Source: Thermoplasmata archaeon (GTDB lineage Archaea > Thermoplasmatota > E2 > DHVEG-1). From it: 7,224 nucleotides of DNA. The stretch spans positions 1 to 7,224 of the forward strand of contig QMTJ01000054.1 of NCBI GenBank assembly GCA_003651045.1, in the 5' to 3' direction. Below, in pieces: positions 1 through 6,100 of this stretch; position 1 is the stretch's first letter; each line of letters begins with the position of its first letter. Both the position numbers and the translations under genes were made by a program. Under the pieces are notes generated by a model. It had not been told where the DNA came from, searched no databases, and saw only the letters and a program-made list of their open reading frames with translations.

Positions 1-1
1 G

Positions 2-556
2 GAGGTTTTGAAAAATAACAAACGTGAGCTAGAGGTACTAGGGCAGGATGTTAAAAAACTTGAACGTGTTGTTGATTCTGAGATTCCAACTATAACTTAT
101 ACAGAGGCTCTCAACATACTTAAAGAAAAAGAAAAACTGATTGTTGAGTGGGGTAAAGATCTTAGAACAATTGAAGAGGAAAAACTTATGAAACATTTTG
201 ATACACCTGTTGTTGTTACAAATTATCCTGTAGAAATCATGGCTTTTTATAAACCACGTGATCCAAAGGATCCAAAGACTGCTCTATGTTTCGACATGAT
301 AGCACCAGAAGGATATGGTGAAATCATCGGTGGCTCAGAGAGAAGCCTAGATATCGAGGATATGACTAAACGTTTAAAAACAATGGGTGAAAACGTTGAA
401 AACTATCAATGGTATTTTGATCTACGTAGATACGGGTCTGTTCCACATGCAGGTTATGGTCTAGGTGTTGAACGTGTTGTTGCATGGATATGCGGTTTAG
501 ATAATATTAAAGACGCGATACCATTCCCACGGACTATGTTAAGGTTTAGACCATAA
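2..556 (+). CDS. asnS: Asparaginyl-tRNA synthetase, C-terminal part (5' end outside window)
   Basis: Charges tRNA-Asn with asparagine using ATP in the cytoplasm. The frame is open to the left edge: codons GAG GTT TTG precede the TTG at 8-10, so that TTG is an internal leucine and not a start. The visible 184 residues are the C-terminal part of a protein that is usually about 430 residues. They carry the end of the class II catalytic domain: EIIGGSER at residues 107-114, YGSVPHAG just before motif 3, motif 3 GYGLGVER at 151-158, and the ending DAIPFPRTM. The last two separate it from archaeal aspartyl-tRNA synthetase, which has PPHGG and ends in LFPRD-like sequence. Class II motifs 1 and 2 and the anticodon-binding domain lie outside the window. 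It stops with TAA 34 bases before the acylphosphatase gene, so the two are probably co-transcribed. Confidence 0.94.
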   Translation, partial: EVLKNNKRELEVLGQDVKKLERVVDSEIPTITYTEALNILKEKEKLIVEWGKDLRTIEEEKLMKHFDTPVVVTNYPVEIMAFYKPRDPKDPKTALCFDMIAPEGYGEIIGGSERSLDIEDMTKRLKTMGENVENYQWYFDLRRYGSVPHAGYGLGVERVVAWICGLDNIKDAIPFPRTMLRFRP

Positions 557-572
557 AAGAAGAAGATTAAGA

Positions 573-577
573 GGAGG
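573..577 (+). promoter_or_regulatory. Shine-Dalgarno site (GGAGG) of the acylphosphatase gene
   Basis: A perfect GGAGG core inside GAGGAGGG (571-578), in the short gap after asnS. It lies 13 bases before the ATG at 591, longer than the usual 5-10. There is no in-frame ATG, GTG or TTG between the site and 591, so it supports that start. Confidence 0.7.
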
Positions 578-590
578 GTTTCTATTTTCT

Positions 591-866
591 ATGAAAAAAA
601 GTGTTCATGTGTTGATATCTGGAAGGGTACAAGGAGTATGGTTCAGAGCTAGTACAAAACAAAAAGCCGAGGAACTAGGTATAACCGGCTGGGTTAGAAA
701 CACAACTGATGGAAAAGTCGAAGCAGTTTTCGAAGGAGAAGAAGAAATAGTTCAAAAAATGATTGAATGGTGCCGTCATGGTCCACCACTCGCCACGGTT
801 GAACATGTTGAAATAAAACAACAAAAACCTACCGATGGTTTCGAAGGTTTCACTATAAAATACTAA
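591..866 (+). CDS. acyP: Acylphosphatase
   Basis: A small cytoplasmic enzyme that hydrolyses the carboxyl-phosphate bond of acyl phosphates. The 91 residues match the usual family length of 90-100. The first signature GRVQGVWFRAST runs from residues 11 to 22 and holds the phosphate-binding loop and the catalytic arginine (R19). The second, GWVRNTTDGKVE, runs from 33 to 44 and holds the catalytic asparagine (N37). It ends in GFxIKY, close to the usual GF.xxY-type ending, so it appears complete and active. It follows asnS by 34 bases with its own Shine-Dalgarno site and probably shares the asnS transcript. Its TAA (864-866) overlaps the 3' end of the convergent macro-domain gene by 4 bases. Its physiological substrate cannot be inferred from the context. 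Confidence 0.95.
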   Translation: MKKSVHVLISGRVQGVWFRASTKQKAEELGITGWVRNTTDGKVEAVFEGEEEIVQKMIEWCRHGPPLATVEHVEIKQQKPTDGFEGFTIKY

Positions 867-1348
867 AAGAATTTTTTAAAAACTTCTACAAACTCATTGT
901 TTAAACCAATAAAAACAATTTTTTCAAAATCTTTTTCAAAATCTTTAGCTGTTTCAACCATTACTTTAGCAGCATCAACCAATGGAACACCACCAACACC
1001 AGTACCCATACCTGGGAAACCAATTGATTTAATACCCGATTCTTTAGCTTTTTTAAAAGCTGCACGAGTAGCAAGTCTAACGTTTTCAACACCAATCCTC
1101 ATAGCAGGTTGTTTCATAGTAGGAGCATGAATAACATACTTACACGGTAGCTTCCCTGCAGTAGTAACAACCGCATCTCCAACAGGGATAGGTGCTTTAC
1201 TCACGGCTTCTTTTTCAATCTCAAATCCACCAATACGTTTTATAACACCAGCTACACCACCACCCATGTAACCAGAAGAATTAGCAGGGTTAACAATAGC
1301 ATCAACTTTTAACTCTGTAATATCTCCCTTCTGTACAACAAGTGTCAT
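863..1348 (-). CDS. Macro-domain protein (ADP-ribose or derivative binding)
   Basis: Single-domain macro protein of 161 residues; such proteins bind ADP-ribose and some hydrolyse ADP-ribosyl bonds or ADP-ribose-1''-phosphate. Visible motifs in order: GDIT (8-11), where Asp contacts adenine; VDAIVNPAN (15-23); GGGVAG (29-34), the first phosphate loop; KYVIHAP (70-76); and FPGMGTGVGG (111-120), the second phosphate loop. The residue after GGGV is Ala where MacroD-type hydrolases have Asp, so hydrolysis by that mechanism is not expected. AF1521 of Archaeoglobus also has GGGVA and binds ADP-ribose. The gene is the last of a three-gene unit, 8 bases after the coiled-coil gene, with a good AAGGAG at 1362-1367. 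Its TAG overlaps the end of acyP. Binding is confident; catalysis and substrate are unknown. Confidence 0.92.
   Translation of the reverse strand: MTLVVQKGDITELKVDAIVNPANSSGYMGGGVAGVIKRIGGFEIEKEAVSKAPIPVGDAVVTTAGKLPCKYVIHAPTMKQPAMRIGVENVRLATRAAFKKAKESGIKSIGFPGMGTGVGGVPLVDAAKVMVETAKDFEKDFEKIVFIGLNNEFVEVFKKFF
872..877 (+). terminator. Possible T-run terminator after acyP
   Basis: Six T on the + strand, 5 bases after the acyP stop. Archaeal terminators are often T-runs without a hairpin. The run lies inside the 3' coding end of the convergent macro-domain gene, so its sequence is also explained by lysine codons there. Weak call. Confidence 0.3.
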
Positions 1349-1356
1349 AATAACTA

Positions 1357-1674
1357 TTACTCTCCTTCTTCCTCTTCTTCCTTTTTTTTCTTCTTTTTCT
1401 TTTTTTTCTCTTTTTCTTCTTTTTTCTTCCGTTTCTCCTCTTCTTTTTCCTCTAAATGTCTTTTTTCTCTAGCTAAACCACCTTGTAAAACCCTCATACG
1501 AGCATTCAAAGCCCTAATTTTTTCCTCTATTTTTTTCTTTTTAATATTAAACTCTGCCCGTGTGATTTTATGCATATCAAGTTTCTCTTTTAAACCCTCT
1601 ATTTTTTCTTTTTCTTTCTCAATTTCTTCTTCTTTTTTCTTAATCGCTTTTTCTAATCTCTTAAGGAAACTCAT
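1357..1674 (-). CDS. Lys/Glu-rich coiled-coil protein of unknown function
   Basis: I recognise no family. The 105 residues contain no Cys, Trp or Pro and few aromatics. Residues 3 to about 90 should form a long charged helix, probably coiled coil, from segments such as LEKAIKKKEEEIEKEKEKI. A less repetitive centre (LDMHKITRAEFNIKKKKIEEKIRALNARM, split here as LDMHKITRAEF then NIKKKKIEEK then IRALNARM) looks like a conserved core with a possible turn at HKIT. The last 25 residues are almost only Lys, Glu and Arg, ending in a 9-Lys run then EEEEEGE. The gene starts 2 bases after the UPF0282 stop, with GGGGT about 10 bases before the ATG inside that gene's end, suggesting translational coupling. 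It ends 8 bases before the macro gene. A role as scaffold or nucleic-acid-binding partner of its neighbours is a guess. Operon position and the non-repetitive core argue that it is real. Confidence 0.75.
   Translation of the reverse strand: MSFLKRLEKAIKKKEEEIEKEKEKIEGLKEKLDMHKITRAEFNIKKKKIEEKIRALNARMRVLQGGLAREKRHLEEKEEEKRKKKEEKEKKKKKKKKKEEEEEGE
1360..1430. repeat. 71-base uninterrupted homopyrimidine/homopurine tract
   Basis: The + strand has only C and T from 1360 to 1430. After a single G at 1431 the pattern continues to 1453, giving 94 bases with one interruption. It encodes the Lys/Glu tail of the coiled-coil protein on the - strand and contains the Shine-Dalgarno site of the macro gene. 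Such tracts can slip in replication and can form triplex DNA. Confidence 0.9.
1362..1367 (-). promoter_or_regulatory. Shine-Dalgarno site (AAGGAG) of the macro-domain gene
   Basis: The + strand reads ctcctt, giving AAGGAG on the coding strand, 13 bases before the ATG at 1346-1348. It lies within the last codons of the coiled-coil gene, so macro-gene translation probably begins on the same mRNA. The 13-base spacing equals that of acyP. Confidence 0.6.
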
Positions 1675-1676
1675 TT

Positions 1677-2519
1677 TTATTTACCCCACAGTTCTTTCCG
1701 ATGTGCTTCAAGGGTATTATTTTCTTTACCTAAATACTCTGCGAAAGTTTTCACCCTTGAACCACCCACCCTGTAAGGTTTTGAAAAAACCTCTCTGTAT
1801 TTTATATCCCTCAGTAAATGATGATCAAGTATTATTTCACAATCAAGTTTCTCAATGATCTCTACAAGGTTAGACGATGCATCCTGCAGGTTTTCCCTGC
1901 TGAACTTCCAACCAAGGAAAATAGTAGGTGGTCCATCTATGATAAGTAAATCAGGTTCTTGTTTTATTATATACTCTGTTGCATCTCTTGTAACTGGTCC
2001 CTGTACATCTGATGCATGTAAAACCTTTTTTTCTCCATCATCAACCATGGTCATTATCACATAACCAAGTCTAACATTAGCTGGTCCATGAAAAAAAGGT
2101 GGAGAAAAAACAATCTCTGTACCACCTATACTATGTTTTGAATCATCACAATATATCAATGTACAAACCTCTTCCACGTTTTCTTTGAAATCTAACCCCC
2201 TTTGTTTCTGTGATTTATTAATATTTTTTGAAATATCCTTTGCAAAAACTTGTTTACCAGTATAGAATGTTTCATATGGGTCATAATGGTCATAGTGATA
2301 ATGGGATATAACAAGTATATCGCATTTCTCCGCTATACCTGCGATTTCAGCTTTTGTTTTATCAAGCATCTCTATCTCTTTTGGATGAGGAGGAAGACCA
2401 TACCGTTTTGGTCCAAGAGCAGCTGATGGGTCTATAAATATTTTACAATCTTTTGTTTCAATATATGTCGCCATCGACCTAACGCCAAGGGAGTCAGAAG
2501 AAACAGGTGTTACTTTCAT
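1677..2519 (-). CDS. UPF0282-family metallo-beta-lactamase-fold hydrolase
   Basis: Archaeal predicted hydrolase of the metallo-beta-lactamase superfamily (UPF0282, COG2248); substrate unknown. From the ATG at 2517-2519 it has 280 residues, beginning MKVTPVSSDSLGVRSMAT, which fits the family N-terminus. The open frame also allows an ATG at 2546, adding 9 residues, but that has no Shine-Dalgarno site, while the chosen start has GGGG at 2528-2531. Metal ligands are visible: HYHYDH (HxHxDH, residues 73-78), His144 in FFHGP, Asp171 in HASDVQGP and His233/234 in DHHLLRD. IDPSAALGPKRYGLPPH (30-46) is another family-like block. No signal peptide, so cytoplasmic. First gene of the UPF0282/coiled-coil/macro unit. 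A TTTTTATC at 2555-2562 is a weak TATA candidate that would give a leader of about 13 bases. Confidence 0.9.
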   Translation of the reverse strand: MKVTPVSSDSLGVRSMATYIETKDCKIFIDPSAALGPKRYGLPPHPKEIEMLDKTKAEIAGIAEKCDILVISHYHYDHYDPYETFYTGKQVFAKDISKNINKSQKQRGLDFKENVEEVCTLIYCDDSKHSIGGTEIVFSPPFFHGPANVRLGYVIMTMVDDGEKKVLHASDVQGPVTRDATEYIIKQEPDLLIIDGPPTIFLGWKFSRENLQDASSNLVEIIEKLDCEIILDHHLLRDIKYREVFSKPYRVGGSRVKTFAEYLGKENNTLEAHRKELWGK

Positions 2520-2527
2520 CTTTTTTA

Positions 2528-2531
2528 CCCC
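2528..2531 (-). promoter_or_regulatory. GGGG element deciding the UPF0282 start
   Basis: The coding strand reads TTAGGGGTAAAAAAG before the ATG at 2519, so the G-run is 8 bases upstream at normal Shine-Dalgarno distance. A similar GGGGT precedes the coiled-coil gene (1683-1687). Pairing with an archaeal 16S tail would need one G-U pair, so it is a weak site. Confidence 0.4.
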
Positions 2532-2569
2532 TAACTGGTTAAACATTTTCTAAAGATAAAAAGATATCT

Positions 2570-2577
2570 AAAAAAAA
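2570..2577 (-). terminator. T8 terminator candidate after the zinc-ribbon gene
   Basis: Eight A on the + strand make a T8 run on the - strand, 33 bases past the zinc-ribbon stop and before the UPF0282 gene. There is no hairpin, as is usual in archaea. It suggests the UPF0282 unit has its own promoter further downstream, in 2520-2569. Confidence 0.4.
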
Positions 2578-2610
2578 TTTTGGATATTTATTTTTTAAAA
2601 AATCCCTTTT

Positions 2611-2796
2611 TTAGAACAAACTAGGTTTCCCAGGTTTGATCTCGTCTAAATCTGGGTAGAACGTTATTGACTCATCGCATTTTTCACAGTAAAACTCTAT
2701 CATCATTGTAGAGTCTAACCTTTTGATAGGGATTTTTTTCATTTTGTTTCCACATTTAGAACAGTTTAGATTTTCTTCCATTTTTTTATAACCCAT
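2611..2796 (-). CDS. Small zinc-ribbon protein
   Basis: A 61-residue protein with two CxxC knuckles, C12-S-K-C15-G and C37-E-K-C40, separated by 21 residues. This is the layout of a C4 zinc ribbon that fills almost the whole protein; a short acidic and proline-containing tail (DLDEIKPGKPSLF) follows. Small archaeal zinc ribbons often bind nucleic acid or serve as subunits of larger machines, but nothing here identifies a partner. Two starts are possible: ATG at 2794-2796, or ATG at 2779-2781, which removes MGYKK and starts at MEENLNCSKCG. Neither has a Shine-Dalgarno site. A TATA-like TTTATATAT about 25 bases before the first ATG favours a leaderless transcript starting there. It stands alone, 91 bases before the UPF0282 start and 95 bases after the UPF0248 gene. 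Confidence 0.8.
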   Translation of the reverse strand: MGYKKMEENLNCSKCGNKMKKIPIKRLDSTMMIEFYCEKCDESITFYPDLDEIKPGKPSLF

Positions 2797-2813
2797 AATA
2801 TTTGTATCTAATA

Positions 2814-2822
2814 ATATATAAA
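2814..2822 (-). promoter_or_regulatory. TATA box of the zinc-ribbon gene
   Basis: TTTATATAT on the - strand, centred about 22-24 bases before the ATG at 2796. Transcription about 25 bases downstream of the box centre would begin at or next to that ATG, giving a leaderless mRNA, in line with the missing Shine-Dalgarno site. Confidence 0.55.
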
Positions 2823-2872
2823 CTCTTCTATTAAAAAAATGTTTTTTTGTAGTTTTTTTACATAATATTATT

Positions 2873-2880
2873 AAAAAAAA
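2873..2880 (-). terminator. T8 terminator candidate after the UPF0248 gene
   Basis: Eight T on the - strand, 11 bases past the UPF0248 stop, followed by a second T7 run (2833-2839). Consecutive T-runs without a hairpin are typical of archaeal termination and separate this gene from the zinc-ribbon gene's TATA box. Confidence 0.5.
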
Positions 2881-2891
2881 TTTTTTAGCTT

Positions 2892-3122
2892 TTACCGTTG
2901 AAATATGGTTTTATTTTTGTATACTATTTTAAAAACCCTATGATAGGGTATCATTGCTTCTCTGGTTTCTATAAATGATTTACCAAGTTTCACTATGTCA
3001 CTACCAGGTATTATTTTTGTATCATCTGGTGCTCCTCTATGTACATACCATATCATAGCATCCTCTATTTTATAGTTTTCTCTCCATTTCAACTCGTTTA
3101 AAACATCTCTAGGGTTCGTCAT
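2892..3122 (-). CDS. UPF0248 / MJ1316-domain protein (DUF504)
   Basis: A 76-residue single-domain protein of the archaeal UPF0248 family, usual length about 75-85, so complete. The family blocks are clear: RDVLNELKWRE (5-15), IWYVHRGAP (24-32), then IETREAMIPYHRVFKIVY (51-68). Comparative genomics has proposed that this domain recognises cyclic-phosphate RNA ends (the Pfam name for MJ1316 reflects this); I know of no direct proof. No signal peptide or cysteine. It lies 58 bases after the surface-protein gene on the same strand, with no T-run terminator in between. An AT-rich TTTTAAAAAA (about 3167-3176) could be its own TATA box with a leader of about 25 bases. The Shine-Dalgarno match is poor (GGTAGATGA about 12 bases upstream). 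T-run terminators follow. Confidence 0.9.
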   Translation of the reverse strand: MTNPRDVLNELKWRENYKIEDAMIWYVHRGAPDDTKIIPGSDIVKLGKSFIETREAMIPYHRVFKIVYKNKTIFQR

Positions 3123-3180
3123 GTTTTTTTTTCATCTACCAAAACCTATTAAGAGAAGATATCCATTTTTTAAAACTTTT

Positions 3181-6100
3181 TTATTTAAAAAACCTTGGCG
3201 GGTTGAAAATGTAAAAGGTCATCTCTCCTGTGGAGCTTTCGTTTCCATTTTGATCATAAACCCGTGTTTCTATTTTTTGTTTCATAAAAACAGGTTCATC
3301 CCATTCCCATATGAAAGGTGGTTTGGTGATTGTATCCTTAAGTTTCCCGTTTACGTAGATTTCTGCTTTACTTACTTTTTCATCATTAACATCTATACGT
3401 AGAGGACCAAAGATTAAAGGTTTAAAGAAAGGTAGTATTTTTTTGTTTTTAATGTATATAAAACTTTCAAATGCTATACCTTTATGTTTCATAAAAACTA
3501 CTATGGCTAAAGCTACTATGATCAAACCACCAAGTGTTGTTAAAATAGAGGTGAATGGTAAACCTGCATTGTGTTTAACATATGGATGGTATTCATAGAT
3601 AACGGAGTTGGTTAACTTGTTAACACTGTTTTTTTCTTTTACCATAATATATAGTTCGTAATCACCAGCAGGTAGGTTCCCTGGTGGCGTATATGTGAAT
3701 TTTTTGTTGTCTTGCGTAGTTAGTTCATCTATTATTTCAAGATATGTTCCATCCTCAACAGGTAATGTCGTTGTTGGGTCTATCATGTAAAAAGTCGCAT
3801 CTATTATTTCAACTGGTAGATTATATGAGATAGTAACAGTAGGGTTGTCTTTGTTGATTACTCCACCGGTTTCTGGTGTTAAACCTATTAGGGTTAATGT
3901 CGGAGGCTGGTAGCTATATGTGAATGTATATATTACTGTTGGATCGTCAAGGATATATGATTTACTGTTTTTCTTAAATATTTTATCAGAGTCCATCTGT
4001 GTATTGTTTCTTGTGACGTTTACAATATTGCTGATAGTACCATGGTCTCCTAAATCCGGGTCAAGAACTTCTATAAACAACCAGCCGATGGTTTTATTTA
4101 TTGTAACATTAACAACTACTATGTTGTTTCCACTGTAACATGGTTCACCAGTTACTCCTATGGTATGATTCACTTGTGTTATCTCATCAGTAGTAGCATT
4201 CCACATGAACTCTGGTATCTCTGTATCATTGGTTGATATAAGGAAAACTGTGTCTCCACTAATGTTTATAGAACCAGTATGAACTGTTTTTAACACATTA
4301 TTCGGGTCAACAAATACATCTGGTTTATCGTCACCATCTGTATCATAACAATAGAATAACTCGGTTAAGGATGTCCCATACTCTGTGTTTATTTTATTTA
4401 ACATGGAAGAAGACGTTTTTATAGGTGTAGGTTGAGTAACAACAGCATAGGTTGTATCACTATTAGTATTACCGTCATTATCTGTCACTGTTAAAACAAC
4501 TGTGTAATTCCCTGCGGCTAAATACGTATGGTTCACAGTTACACCTGCTGTTGTTGTTCCATCGCCGAAATCCCAGCTATATTCTGATATAGTCCCATCG
4601 AGATCAAAACTATTGGATCCATTGAATGTTACTGCTGTAGTTGTAACACCAGTATACGGGCCACTAGCATTCGCATATGGTTTTTTAGAGGTGTTCTCGT
4701 TACCCGTTGGATCTGAGGCAGATATTATACAGTACACTTTGTCTGTACTGCTTTCTAGTTGTATTGTTTTTTCATAGTAGTCTCCATTTTTTTTCTCCAT
4801 CGTAGCTGTTTTATGATCCTCATCGTTGTTATACCAGTATTCTATCTGTGCCTGTGAAACTTCATGGTTATCTGTTATTGTTGCTCCAACAATATAAGTA
4901 TTTATCACTCCATCAGATGAGTATTCATGTTTTTTTATTGTAATCTCAGGTGGTATGGTATCAACTATGTTAACTGTTTTTTGAGATGTAGTGCGTGAGT
5001 TACCCCATTGGTCACTTGCGTAGATACTATATGTGAGAACGCTGGTGGAGTTATCCAGTGTTATACTTCTTTCGAAATAGTTACCCTGCATGTGCACCAT
5101 TGTATAGTTACCACTTTTACTCCCATGTGTCCATGCGACTTTCACTGTTAACTGTGAAGCAGCATCTGCATCATCAGTTACTGTCACGTTGAATGTAAAT
5201 ACAGCACCTGGTGAACCTGTTGAACCGGTGTTATCTGTTATAGTAGGCGGTGTCCCTTGATCTATAACAAATGTTTTTGAACTTGAAGTCACCCAGTTAC
5301 GTGAGTCTCTAGCTGCTATATGATATGTATATGTCCCCGCGAGGGTGTATTTTTTGTTACAATAATACGTGTTTCCTGTCTGGTTTTGTGTTATTGAAAA
5401 ATTAGTTGTACTATTATCTGGTTTAACAATGTGTAAATACACATGTTGCACCATCAGGTTATCTGTTACTGTTGCAGAAATATAAGTGTACCCGCCGATG
5501 GTTTGAGTAGATGGTGAAACCGTAGGTGTACCAATAGAGGGTGGTGTTACGTCAAGCAGAGGACCTTTATCCTGGTTAGAACCATAAATAGTATAATTAT
5601 TATCTGCTATTCCATCCCCATCTGTATCATATGCACCTTCACTGTTTTCATCGAAATCATCCCAGTAATTACCACATAGATAACTCCCACCGACCTTGTT
5701 AGTTCCACTAGTTTTTGTAACATTCCATTTGTTACGATCCAGGCTTTTATCCATAGAGTTATTAGTATTATCATGGAAATAATTGTTATAAACTAGGTTA
5801 TTTAACGTGAAATAATCTAGATAAACACCATACTGGGAGTTACTCGCTATCTCATTCGTATATATAGTATCATTAGTAGAGTTAGAAAGATGCACCCCGT
5901 CCTTATTGTTTCCTTTTATAACGTTATTATAAACAGTGTTAAAATCATCAGCGAATAAAAAAACACCATGCCCGGTGTTATATTTTATATTGTTCCCCTG
6001 CAGAGTATTAGTTGACCCTACAACCATTACTCCATAGTTGCTATTATAGTTGACATCATTGTTTCTAAGTGTGTTATAACTCGAGTTTTCCATCCTTATA

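Noticed and set aside
8..10. TTG as start of the asparaginyl-tRNA synthetase frame
   Set aside because: The frame continues open to the left edge and the conserved catalytic domain is already under way, so this is an internal leucine of a truncated gene.
2..556. Aspartyl-tRNA synthetase as alternative identity
   Set aside because: The YGSVPHAG block and the DAIPFPRTM ending are those of asparaginyl enzymes; aspartyl enzymes have a PPHGG block and a different ending.
897..1130. 77-codon + strand open frame
   Set aside because: Antisense to the macro-domain gene, with no family signal; its composition mirrors the real gene.
1562..2064. Two + strand open frames (1562-1858 and 1855-2064)
   Set aside because: Antisense to the coiled-coil and UPF0282 genes. 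The Ser/Phe-rich sequence is what the opposite strand of Lys/Glu codons yields; no ribosome site or family signal.
3121..3402. 93-codon + strand open frame
   Set aside because: Antisense to the 3' end of the surface-protein gene, rich in Phe from poly-T, and without homology that I recognise.
3920..4138. 72-codon + strand open frame inside the surface-protein gene
   Set aside because: Antisense shadow; no promoter or ribosome site, while the opposite strand has clear modules.
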